Shown: positions 16,001 through 22,471 of the stretch, in pieces | How the letters are laid out: each line of letters starts with the position of its first letter | Position numbering within the stretch: position 1 is the stretch's first letter | The notes under the pieces: model-generated | The model's database searches: none | The model's input: the letters and a program-made list of their open reading frames with translations, nothing else | Told to the model about the DNA's origin: nothing | Program-made: the position numbers and the translations under genes | From: Pseudonocardia sp. | GTDB lineage: Bacteria > Actinomycetota > Actinomycetes > Mycobacteriales > Pseudonocardiaceae | Direction: 5' to 3' | NCBI GenBank assembly: GCA_030147065.1 | Contig: JASLAP010000521.1 | Location: 1 to 23,289 of the forward strand | Length of the DNA: 23,289 nucleotides

Positions 16001-16489
16001 TGGAAGCCGCAGGGCGTGTCGATCTACGACCAGGCGTTCTGGCGGCACGAGCGGTTCTGGAAGGTCGCCGCCGACACCTACATCCAGCGGCTCAACGGCA
16101 CGCCGTTCAAGAACGGGCTCTGGCGGGTGCTGGGTGTGCGGGTGGGGCGCCGGCTCTTCGACGACGGCTGCTCGATCATCGAACGGTCGTTCGTCACCAT
16201 CGGCGACCACTGCACCCTCAACGAGCGCAGCGTCATCCAGTGCCACTCCCAGGAGAACGACGCGTTCAAGTCCGACCGGGTCGTGATCGGCAACGGCGTG
16301 ACCGTCGGGGTCGGCGCGTTCGTCCACTACGGAACGCGCCTCGGCGACGGCTCGCTGCTCGAGGCGGACTCGTTCCTGATGAAGGGCGAGGAGGTGCCGC
16401 CGCGCACGCGCTGGGGTGGCAACCCGGCAGTCGAACTGGAAGGCGCACCTCTTTCGATCATCAACAGCTCACTGCGGAGGAAGTCATGA
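13058..16489 (+). CDS. Pls/PosA-type membrane carrier protein: T domain, six TM helices and three hexapeptide-like soluble domains, no A domain
   Basis: A 1143-residue protein. Residues 1-40 carry TGELRP twice (11-16 and 30-35). A short coiled coil (about 75-107, IDQELRAARAELKRLGTELA) follows, then a Pro/Ala-rich linker to about 290. A carrier domain spans 292-365, with the phosphopantetheine serine in LGADSMVMARF (S326) and the Pls-family stretch NIAIKDIYRAPTIAALA. The tail alternates membrane pairs (about 424-488, 651-733 and 917-980) with three soluble left-handed-beta-helix-like domains (about 490-640, 735-905 and 982-1128). This tail (NRPS terminal domain) performs chain growth in poly-epsilon-lysine synthetase and in the S. 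albulus poly-Dap synthetase. Those enzymes have an N-terminal A domain; here it is missing and is supplied by the next gene, whose ATG overlaps this stop. Confidence 0.88.
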   Translation: MTSASRPATETGELRPWPLQLVDQPAASDTGELRPFDGLGSEAGRIVGSDEPTIAPAERGVAATETARAAAAPGIDQELRAARAELKRLGTELAGLLDQVRRLEQDPAATDSAPPTVSTPRAAPAPKPVAAPVPPPTERRPAPTPDRTRAPQPSPTPAPRPAAPTPPPAPAQHPAPAQHLSPVPHPTPAPAAGRPAPGRARTQRFGSAAATAPVASPPVPPAAASGHAPATRSQPAQRFAPAVLPAPVRTRPAPPAPVIGRDRPQPTGLRPSPVPAAPPAPPAPEASPAASPSGLEAGYSAVLAEVLGVARVPVTSNFFDDLGADSMVMARFCARVRTRPDLPNIAIKDIYRAPTIAALAASGAGAATSAPAPSRTPAGAVAPARPHAPASGNLDSPTVLLRRAPGPDASPDPREAPVGTLRYLLCGTLQLLFLLGYPALIAYALALGAEWVLTATTAVEVYLRSVQVAGALLLGTSLLPILAKWLLVGRWKPARFPLWSLRYYRFWLVKTLIRTSPLVRSVGTPLYPWYLRLLGAKIGKGVTILSPTVPVCTDLLTIGAGTIIRKASSFVGYRAHAGAVQVGPVTIGADVLVGEATVLDIGSSLGDRSQLGHTSALHAGQSVPAGQRWHGSPAEPTSVNYRAVPAVGGGTLRKLLYSLTQLVLALGVFVPLGATGLTLLVREVPQVQALVVDVETGAVHVPFLVDVVILSTALYFGGLLLGLLVTTTVPRMLTPLVRPGRAYRLYGSAYWALRTISRMSNNKFFTRVFGDSSYIVGYLRALGYRFLRVEQTGSNFGMTVAHDSPFLCEIGGGTVVADGLTMLNADYSSTSFKVSRVRLGAHSFLGNAIFYPARARVGDDCLLATKVMVPLDGGVRQGVGLLGSPSFEIPRSVQRDSRLAVGPEQRRRGVAAKNRHNLVSIALLLLSRWLHFTLVVALARFALDLHTQFGAVAIAALGTANLLLTYTYFGLLDRTVRWLVAWKPQGVSIYDQAFWRHERFWKVAADTYIQRLNGTPFKNGLWRVLGVRVGRRLFDDGCSIIERSFVTIGDHCTLNERSVIQCHSQENDAFKSDRVVIGNGVTVGVGAFVHYGTRLGDGSLLEADSFLMKGEEVPPRTRWGGNPAVELEGAPLSIINSSLRRKS

Positions 16490-18960
16490 ACGTCGCCATC
16501 GATCCGTCGGCACGCCAGTACTGGCTGGGCGCGTTGGCCGGGGGCGGTCCCACCGCGGTTCCGCGGTGGTCCCAGGAGGCCCGGCCCGGCGTCGGGGAGC
16601 ACGTCGAACCGATCCCGGCCAGGCTGGCCGACGCGGTGGGCCGGACCGTCGGCCCGCTGCGGGGGGCGCCGCTCCTCGCCGCGCACGCCGTCGTCCTGGC
16701 GGCGCTGAGCGGCGAGCGCGAGGTCACCACCGGCTACGCCGCCGCGGCCGGCGCCGAGCCGTTGCCGCTGCGGCTGACCACCGAGCCCGCGACCTGGCGC
16801 GCTCTCGTCCAGCACGCGGCCCGGGCGCAGGAGCAGCTGCAGGCGAACCGGGACTTCCCGGTGGACGCGCTGGCCACGGAGCTGGGCCGCACCACGCCGC
16901 TGTTCGAGGTCGAGGTGGACCCGCACGCAGGTGCGGAGGCACCCGGGCCGCACACCGCGCTGCGGCTGTCGGTCGAGCAACGGGCGGAGGAGCTGCAGCT
17001 GCGCCTGCGCTACCGCACCGACGTGCTCGATGCGGACTCCGCCTCCCGCATCGCGGGCTACCACCTCACCGCCCTCGCCGCGATGGCCGCCCACCCCGAC
17101 GCCGAGCACGGCGGGCGGAGCCTGCTGTCGGCGCAGGAGTACGCCTTCCAGATCGACGGGCTCGCCGGGCCCGACCGCGAACTGCCCGCCGAGCGCCTCC
17201 ACGAGCTGTTCGAGCAGCGGGTCGCCGCCCACCCGGACGCCGTCGCCGCCGAGCACGACGGCCGGCAGTGGACCTACCGCGAGCTCAACGCCCGCGCCAA
17301 CCGCCTGGGGCGGGCGCTGCTGGCCCGGGGGCTGCGCCGGGAGGGCGTGGTCGCGGTGGTGGCCGAGCGCAACCTCGACTGGATGGCGGCCGTGCTCGCG
17401 ATCTTCAAGGCGGGCGGGGTGTACCTGCCGATCGAGCCGCACTTCCCGGCCGGCCGGATCGCCACCACGCTCGCCCGCGCCGGCTGCGCGCTGGCCCTGA
17501 CCGAGCCGGGCAGCGACGTCACGCTGCGGCAGGCGCTCGACACCGTGCCCGCCGCGCAGGCGGTGCTGTTCGAGCAGGCCTACGCCGAGGACCACGCCGA
17601 CGCCGACCTGGGCGTCCCGGTCGAGGCCGGCCAGCTCGCCTACATCTACTTCACCTCCGGCTCCACCGGCCAGCCCAAGGGCGCGATGTGCGAGCACGCC
17701 GGCATGATCAACCACCTCTACGCCAAGATCGAGGACCTCGGCATCGACGAGGGCACCGTGGTCGCCCAGACGGCGCCGCAGTGCTTCGACATCTCGCTCT
17801 GGCAGCTGGTGTCGGCGCTGCTGGTCGGGGGGCGGACGCTGCTCGTGCCGCAGGAGGTGATCCTCGACGTCGAGCGGTTCGTCGAGCAGATCACCGCCCG
17901 CCGGGTCGGGGTGCTGCAGGTGGTGCCGTCCTACCTGGAGGTCATCGCCGCCTACCTGGAACAGCACCCCCGGCAGCTGCCCGACCTGCGGGCCGTCTCG
18001 GCGACCGGGGAGGCGCTGAAGTACGAGCTGATCCAGCGCTGGTTCGCCGTCGCCCCGGGCATCCCGCTGGTCAACGCCTACGGGCTGACCGAGACCTCGG
18101 ACGACACCAACCACGAGGTCATGCGGGACGTGCCCGCGTCGGGCCGGGTGCCGCTCGGCCGCCCCGTGCGCAACGTGCGCGTCTACATCGTCGACGAGAA
18201 CCTGGACCCGGTCCCGCTCGGGGCGCCCGGTCTGATCGTCTTCTCCGGGGTGTGCGTGGGGCGCGGCTACGTCAACGACCCGGAACGCACCCGGCAGGCC
18301 TACCTGGGCGACCCGCACCGGCCCGGCCAGCGGCTGTACCGCAGTGGCGACTACGGCCGCTGGCTGCCCGACGGCCGGCTGGAGTTCCTCGGCCGCCGCG
18401 ACGACCAGGTCAAGATCCGCGGCTTCCGGATCGAGATCGGGGAGATCGACAACGCGCTGCTGCGCGTGCCCGGCGTCCGCGACGCCGCGGTGGTCGTGGC
18501 GGAGCGGGCCGACCGGAGCAAGCACCTCGTGGCGTTCTACGCCGCCGGACGCCCGATCGACCCGGACGTGCTGGCGGCCCGCCTCGCCGAGACGCTGCCC
18601 GAGTACATGGTCCCGTCGCTGTACCACCGGCGGGAGAGCCTGCCCCTCACCGCGAACAGCAAGATCGACACGAACGCGCTGCGGGCGATCGCCGCGGAAC
18701 TCGCCGCGCGCGACGGGGACGAGGCCAGCCCGCCCACCACGCCCACCGAGCAGATGCTGGCGGCCGCTTTCGCGAAGGTGCTCGAGGTGCCGGTCGGCGA
18801 GGTCGGGCGCCACGACCACTTCTTCGACCGCGGCGGCACGTCCCTGACCGCGGTGCGGCTCGTCATCGCCACCGGCCGCGCGGTCTCGCTCAAGGACGTC
18901 ACCCGCCAGCCCGTACTGGCCGAACTGGCCGCCCTCATCGACCGGCGCACTGCCGCCTGA
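16486..18960 (+). CDS. NRPS: condensation C-lobe fragment - adenylation - carrier
   Basis: An 824-residue protein. Residues 8-230 match only the second half of a condensation domain (YWLGAL, FPVDALATELGRTTPLFEVEV, then LQLRLRYRTDVLDADSASRIAGY); HHxxxDG is absent. The adenylation domain (about 240-730) has all core motifs: YIYFTSGSTGQPKGAM, FDISLWQL, NAYGLTETSDDTNHEV, YRSGDYGRWLPDGRLEF, QVKIRGFRIEIGEID and ANSKIDTNAL with the catalytic lysine. The carrier serine is S786 in GGTSLTA. There is no thioesterase. By alignment to GrsA I read the specificity residues as D-I-W-Q-V-A-A-D-D-K; the acidic pair suits an amino side chain such as Dap. The ATG overlaps the upstream stop and follows GGAGG. Likely role: activate Dap and load it on its own carrier and/or the membrane protein's carrier. 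Confidence 0.9.
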   Translation: MNVAIDPSARQYWLGALAGGGPTAVPRWSQEARPGVGEHVEPIPARLADAVGRTVGPLRGAPLLAAHAVVLAALSGEREVTTGYAAAAGAEPLPLRLTTEPATWRALVQHAARAQEQLQANRDFPVDALATELGRTTPLFEVEVDPHAGAEAPGPHTALRLSVEQRAEELQLRLRYRTDVLDADSASRIAGYHLTALAAMAAHPDAEHGGRSLLSAQEYAFQIDGLAGPDRELPAERLHELFEQRVAAHPDAVAAEHDGRQWTYRELNARANRLGRALLARGLRREGVVAVVAERNLDWMAAVLAIFKAGGVYLPIEPHFPAGRIATTLARAGCALALTEPGSDVTLRQALDTVPAAQAVLFEQAYAEDHADADLGVPVEAGQLAYIYFTSGSTGQPKGAMCEHAGMINHLYAKIEDLGIDEGTVVAQTAPQCFDISLWQLVSALLVGGRTLLVPQEVILDVERFVEQITARRVGVLQVVPSYLEVIAAYLEQHPRQLPDLRAVSATGEALKYELIQRWFAVAPGIPLVNAYGLTETSDDTNHEVMRDVPASGRVPLGRPVRNVRVYIVDENLDPVPLGAPGLIVFSGVCVGRGYVNDPERTRQAYLGDPHRPGQRLYRSGDYGRWLPDGRLEFLGRRDDQVKIRGFRIEIGEIDNALLRVPGVRDAAVVVAERADRSKHLVAFYAAGRPIDPDVLAARLAETLPEYMVPSLYHRRESLPLTANSKIDTNALRAIAAELAARDGDEASPPTTPTEQMLAAAFAKVLEVPVGEVGRHDHFFDRGGTSLTAVRLVIATGRAVSLKDVTRQPVLAELAALIDRRTAA

Positions 18961-18992
18961 CTAGCCCACGACGCTCTGTGAAGGAGAACCCG

Positions 18993-19991
18993 ATGACCGC
19001 CAACCTGTCCACCCGACCCGCCCCCACGCTCGCCGTGCAGACCGCGCCCGGTCGTCCACCGCTGGTGCTCGCCGCAGGCGCGGCGGACCCGGAGGGCTGG
19101 GTGGCCTACCACCGCCCCGCGCTGCACGGCGTGCTCGCCCAGTACGGCGCCGTGCTGGTCCGGGGGCTCGGACTGCGCGACCCCGGCCAGGTCGGCTCGG
19201 TGTTCCGGCTGATCGGCGGCGAGCTCATGCCGGAGCGGGAGGCCTTCGCCCACCGCGACGTCCTGCCCGGCGGGGTCCACTCGTCCACGAAGTGGCCGGC
19301 GAACCAGCCGATGTGCATGCACCACGAGCGCAGCTACGCGTTCGAGTTCCCGGGCATGATGATGTTCGCCTGCCTGGCCGCGCCGAGCGCGGGCGGGGCG
19401 ACGGGTGTCGCCGACGCGGCGGCCGTGCTCGACGCGCTCCCGCGCGGCCTGGTCGAGCGGTTCGAGCGCGAGGGTTGGGTGCTCGCCCGCAACTACAACG
19501 AGGAGATCGGGGCTTCCGTCGCCGACGCGTTCGGCACCGACGACCCCCGTGCCGTCGAGGCCTACTGCCGCGCGAACGCGATCAGCTTCCAGTGGCAGCC
19601 CGACGGCGGGCTGCGCACCTGGCAGCGGCGCAGCGCCGTGGTGCGCCACGCCGGCTCGGGCCGGCGCTGCTGGTTCAACCAGATCGCGTTCCTCAACGAG
19701 TGGACGATGGAGCGCGACGTGCGGGAGTTCCTGGTCGAGATGTACGGGCCGCAGGGGCTGCCGTTCACCACCTTGTTCGGCAACGGCGAGCCGGTCGGCC
19801 CGGGCATCGTGGAGCTGATCAACGAGGTCTACGCCGCCCACACGATGCGCGAGGCCTGGCGGCCGGGAGACCTGATGCTGGTGGACAACCTCCGCTGCGC
19901 GCACAGCCGGGATCCCTACGAGGGGCAGCGGCAGGTGCTCGTCGGGATGGCCGTGCCGACGCGGCAGAGCTTCCCGGGCGGTGCGGCATGA
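18993..19991 (+). CDS. TauD/SyrP-like Fe(II)/2-oxoglutarate dioxygenase
   Basis: A 332-residue non-haem iron dioxygenase. The metal site is H110-x-E112 in MCMHHERSYAFEFPG, with distal H304 in NLRCAHSRDPYEGQ and the 2-oxoglutarate arginine R313 in GQRQVLVGM. The H-x-E-x-SY pattern and overall layout are those of SyrP-type enzymes, which hydroxylate an amino acid while it is tethered to an NRPS carrier, rather than of taurine dioxygenase proper. GGAG precedes the ATG; the gene begins 32 bp after the NRPS and overlaps sbnB by 4 bp (ATGA). It probably hydroxylates or desaturates the Dap unit or the finished chain. The position attacked is unknown, since hydroxylation at C-beta of free Dap would give an unstable carbinolamine. 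Confidence 0.88.
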   Translation: MTANLSTRPAPTLAVQTAPGRPPLVLAAGAADPEGWVAYHRPALHGVLAQYGAVLVRGLGLRDPGQVGSVFRLIGGELMPEREAFAHRDVLPGGVHSSTKWPANQPMCMHHERSYAFEFPGMMMFACLAAPSAGGATGVADAAAVLDALPRGLVERFEREGWVLARNYNEEIGASVADAFGTDDPRAVEAYCRANAISFQWQPDGGLRTWQRRSAVVRHAGSGRRCWFNQIAFLNEWTMERDVREFLVEMYGPQGLPFTTLFGNGEPVGPGIVELINEVYAAHTMREAWRPGDLMLVDNLRCAHSRDPYEGQRQVLVGMAVPTRQSFPGGAA

Positions 19992-21034
19992 CCACGATGC
20001 CCCCGCCGTTCGCGGTGATCTCCGGGGCCCAGGTGCAGCGCACGCTGCAGGGCCGCGAGCCGGAGATCGTCGAGCTGATCGAGGCCGCCTACCGCTGGCA
20101 CGGTGCCGGCGACACGGTGAACCCGCCGTCGTACTTCCTGCGGTTCCCCGACCGGCCGACGGCCCGCATCATCGCCCTGCCCGCCTCCATCGGCGGGAAG
20201 GTCCGGGTCGACGGCATCAAGTGGATCTCCAGCTTCCCGGAGAACGTCGCCGCGGGCATCCCGCGCGCCTCGGCCGTGCTCATCCTCAACGACCACGACA
20301 CCGGCTACCCGTTCGCCTGCCTGGAGAGCTCGATCATCAGTGCCACCCGCACGGCCGCGTCCGCGGCGCTGGCGGCCGACCGCCTCAGCGCCGGGCGGCC
20401 ACGCCCGCGCCGGGTCGGGTTCGTCGGTACCGGCCTGATCGCCCGCTACATCCACACGTTCCTGGCCGGCACCGGCTGGGCGTTCGACGAGATCGGGGTG
20501 CACGACACCCACCCCGGGAGCGCGGCCGGGTTCCGCGACCACCTGGAACAGGCCGAGCGGAGCGGGCATGCGGCCGGCGCCGCCCGGATCACCGTGCACG
20601 ACAGCGCCGAGCAGCTGATCCGCTCCAGCGACCTGGTGGTCTTCGCGACGGTCGCGGCCCGGCCGCACGTCGAGGAGCCCGCGTGGTTCGACCACCATCC
20701 GCTGGTGCTGCACGTGTCGCTGCGCGACCTGTCGCCGCGGATCCTGCTCGACGCCGTCAACATCGTCGACGACGTCGAGCACTGCCTGAAGGCCGACACC
20801 TCGCCGCACCTGCTCGAACAGCTCACCGGCGATCGCGAGTTCCTGCACGGCACGCTCGACGACGTCCTGAGCGGCCGGGTGGGCGTGCCGCGGGACCGGA
20901 CGGTGGTGTTCTCGCCGTTCGGCCTCGGGGTGCTCGACCTCGCGGTGGGCAAGGACGTCTACGACCAGGTGCGGCAGGCCGGCGACCTGCAGGTCGTTCC
21001 CGACTTCTTCCACGACCTGCGCCGGCACGGGTAG
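19988..21034 (+). CDS. sbnB: SbnB-like N-(2-amino-2-carboxyethyl)-L-glutamate dehydrogenase (Dap biosynthesis)
   Basis: A 348-residue member of the ornithine cyclodeaminase/mu-crystallin family. The N-terminal part has NPPSYFLRFPDRP, VDGIKWISSFPENVAAGIPRAS and LESSIISATRTAASAALAA. The Rossmann nucleotide site is RVGFVGTGLIARYIHTFL (about residues 140-157). SPFGLGVLDLAVGKDVYDQV near the C-terminus is typical of SbnB. It oxidises the SbnA product ACEGA with NAD+ to release L-2,3-diaminopropionate and 2-oxoglutarate. It is the last gene of the operon and overlaps the dioxygenase stop; a large hairpin begins at its stop codon. An ornithine cyclodeaminase role is unlikely, given the sbnA partner and the SbnB-type segments. 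Confidence 0.92.
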   Translation: MTTMPPPFAVISGAQVQRTLQGREPEIVELIEAAYRWHGAGDTVNPPSYFLRFPDRPTARIIALPASIGGKVRVDGIKWISSFPENVAAGIPRASAVLILNDHDTGYPFACLESSIISATRTAASAALAADRLSAGRPRPRRVGFVGTGLIARYIHTFLAGTGWAFDEIGVHDTHPGSAAGFRDHLEQAERSGHAAGAARITVHDSAEQLIRSSDLVVFATVAARPHVEEPAWFDHHPLVLHVSLRDLSPRILLDAVNIVDDVEHCLKADTSPHLLEQLTGDREFLHGTLDDVLSGRVGVPRDRTVVFSPFGLGVLDLAVGKDVYDQVRQAGDLQVVPDFFHDLRRHG

Positions 21035-21108
21035 CGGGCACGGCGGTCCGGGCCCGCGCCACCCCCGGTGGGCGACCCCGTCCGGTCGGTCCCGGAGCCC
21101 GTGCCCGC
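21034..21108 (+). terminator. Long-stem inverted repeat at the end of the Dap operon
   Basis: Perfect 10-bp arms GCGGGCACGG (21034-21043) and CCGTGCCCGC (21099-21108) enclose 55 nt of GC-rich sequence that can form further small hairpins. It begins on the last base of the sbnB stop codon and precedes the universal stress gene, so it is a plausible operon terminator. There is no U-tract. The rest of the gap to 21250 shows no clear promoter. Confidence 0.45.
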
Positions 21109-21250
21109 CCCGTCGCCCCTGATCGTCGCCGGGCGGCCGATCGGACCGGCTTGCCAGGGACGAACAGCCCGTCCGACGAGGGTCGGCGGCCACTGACCGC
21201 GGCCCCGCCTCCGCGTGCAGGGTGAGACACCCCTCACGAGGAGGCGCACG

Positions 21251-22180
21251 ATGACCGCAGAGCCCGTCTCCGGCGCACATCCCGTCGTCGTCGGGATCGA
21301 CGGATCCGACAGCGCCCTCCGAGCCACCCGATGGGCCGCATCGGAAGCGGCGCGCCGCGAGGTCGCGCTGCGGCTGGTGACGGCGTTCGCCTGGACGTCC
21401 GACCACGTCGTGGGCAACGCCGCACTCGGTGAGCGCTACCACGACAAGCTGATGACCTCCGTCCGGCGCCAGCTCGCCGTCGCTGTCGCGGCGGCCGAGC
21501 AGGCGGCTCCGGAGCTGGCGGTCTCCGGGGAAGTGCTCGTCGGCCTCCCGATCGGGGTGCTGAGCGAGCAGGCCCACCGGGCGCAGCTGCTGGTGCTCGG
21601 CAGTCGTGGCCTGGGCGGACTGACCGGGTTGCTGCTCGGTTCGGTCGCCGTCGGTCTCGCGGCCCGGGCGGCCTGCCCGGTCGTGGTGGTGCGCGGTGAG
21701 GATCGCGGGGACACCGGACCCGAGCCGGTCGTGGTCGGCGTCGATCGCTCGCCGAACAGCGAGGGCGCGATCGCGTTCGCCTACAGGGCTGCTGCGACCC
21801 GCGGCGTCCCGCTGGTCGCCGTGCACGCCTGGAGCGAACTGGTGCTCGACCCGCGGCTGGCCGCCACGATCAATTGGGAGGCGGTCGCCGAGGAGGAGAA
21901 GGCGGTGCTCGCCGAGCGGCTCGCCGGTTGGACCGACGAGTACCCCGACGTGCTGGTGACCCAGGTCGTCGCCCGGGACGGCGCGGCGCACGCGCTGGTC
22001 GAGCAGTCGAAGAATGCCCAGCTCGTGGTGGTGGGTTCGCGCGGGCGGAGCAACGTCACCGGGCTGCTGCTCGGCTCGGTGAGCCACGGTGTGCTGCACG
22101 GCAGCCACTGCCCGGTCGCCGTCGGCCGTCCGGACAACGTCGACGCGCGGCCAGGTGACCCGCCCACCGACCCCCGATGA
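21251..22180 (+). CDS. Tandem-domain universal stress protein
   Basis: A 309-residue cytoplasmic protein with two Usp domains. The first opens PVVVGIDGSDSALRATRWAA and ends with the ATP-binding GSRGLGGLTGLLLGSVA (about 117-133). The second opens PVVVGVDRSPNSEGAIAFAY and ends with GSRGRSNVTGLLLGSVSHGV (about 260-280). Both retain the G-x2-G-x9-GS nucleotide pattern, so it should bind ATP. Tandem Usp proteins of this length are typical of actinobacteria and are usually induced by hypoxia or stasis. AGGAGG at 21238-21243 gives a strong ribosome site. A weak GGGAC/GCCC symmetry near 21160 is too poor to call a DosR box. Confidence 0.92.
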   Translation: MTAEPVSGAHPVVVGIDGSDSALRATRWAASEAARREVALRLVTAFAWTSDHVVGNAALGERYHDKLMTSVRRQLAVAVAAAEQAAPELAVSGEVLVGLPIGVLSEQAHRAQLLVLGSRGLGGLTGLLLGSVAVGLAARAACPVVVVRGEDRGDTGPEPVVVGVDRSPNSEGAIAFAYRAAATRGVPLVAVHAWSELVLDPRLAATINWEAVAEEEKAVLAERLAGWTDEYPDVLVTQVVARDGAAHALVEQSKNAQLVVVGSRGRSNVTGLLLGSVSHGVLHGSHCPVAVGRPDNVDARPGDPPTDPR

Positions 22181-22204
22181 GGCGGACCTCCGGCCCTGCT
22201 CGGC

Positions 22205-22471
22205 GTGGTCGAGCTCGACCGCGCCGAGTGCCTGCGGCTGCTGGGCACGGCCACGTCGGCCGGGTGATCTTCACCGAGGCCGTGATGCCCACCGCCCAGC
22301 CGGTCAGCTACCTCCTCGACGACGAGGAGGTCGTCTTCCGCACCGCGGGCGGCAAGCTCGCCCGGGGAGCTCATCCGCCCCGCCGACGACCCGGCGGAGC
22401 CCTCGATCGGACTCGGCCAGGCCCACCGGGGTGGCCGGGAGCGGCTGACCGCGGCGAGGATGTCCGGGTGA
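22205..22471 (+). pseudogene. Frameshifted pyridoxamine 5'-phosphate oxidase-like remnant
   Basis: Frame 2 gives VVELDRAECLRLLGT and then hits a stop. Frame 1 continues the protein as GHVGRVIFTEAVMPTAQPVS and on to VVFRTAGGKLA, a clear PPOX-family flavin-binding opening. Frame 2 then resumes as RELIRPADDPAEPSIGLG to a TGA at 22469-22471. A missing base near 22249 and an extra G in the run 22364-22367 would account for both shifts. Even if repaired it would be about 88 residues, shorter than the usual 130-140, and the last third does not look like PPOX. Either a decayed and partly deleted gene, or sequencing errors in GC-rich runs. Confidence 0.55.

Noticed and set aside
18993..19991. Taurine dioxygenase (TauD) for sulphur supply
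   Set aside because: The operon context and the H-x-E-x-SY pattern fit carrier-acting SyrP-type enzymes; no sulphonate transport genes are present.
21158..21180. DosR-like box upstream of the universal stress protein
   Set aside because: Only a partial GGGAC...GCCC symmetry is present, well short of the DosR consensus.
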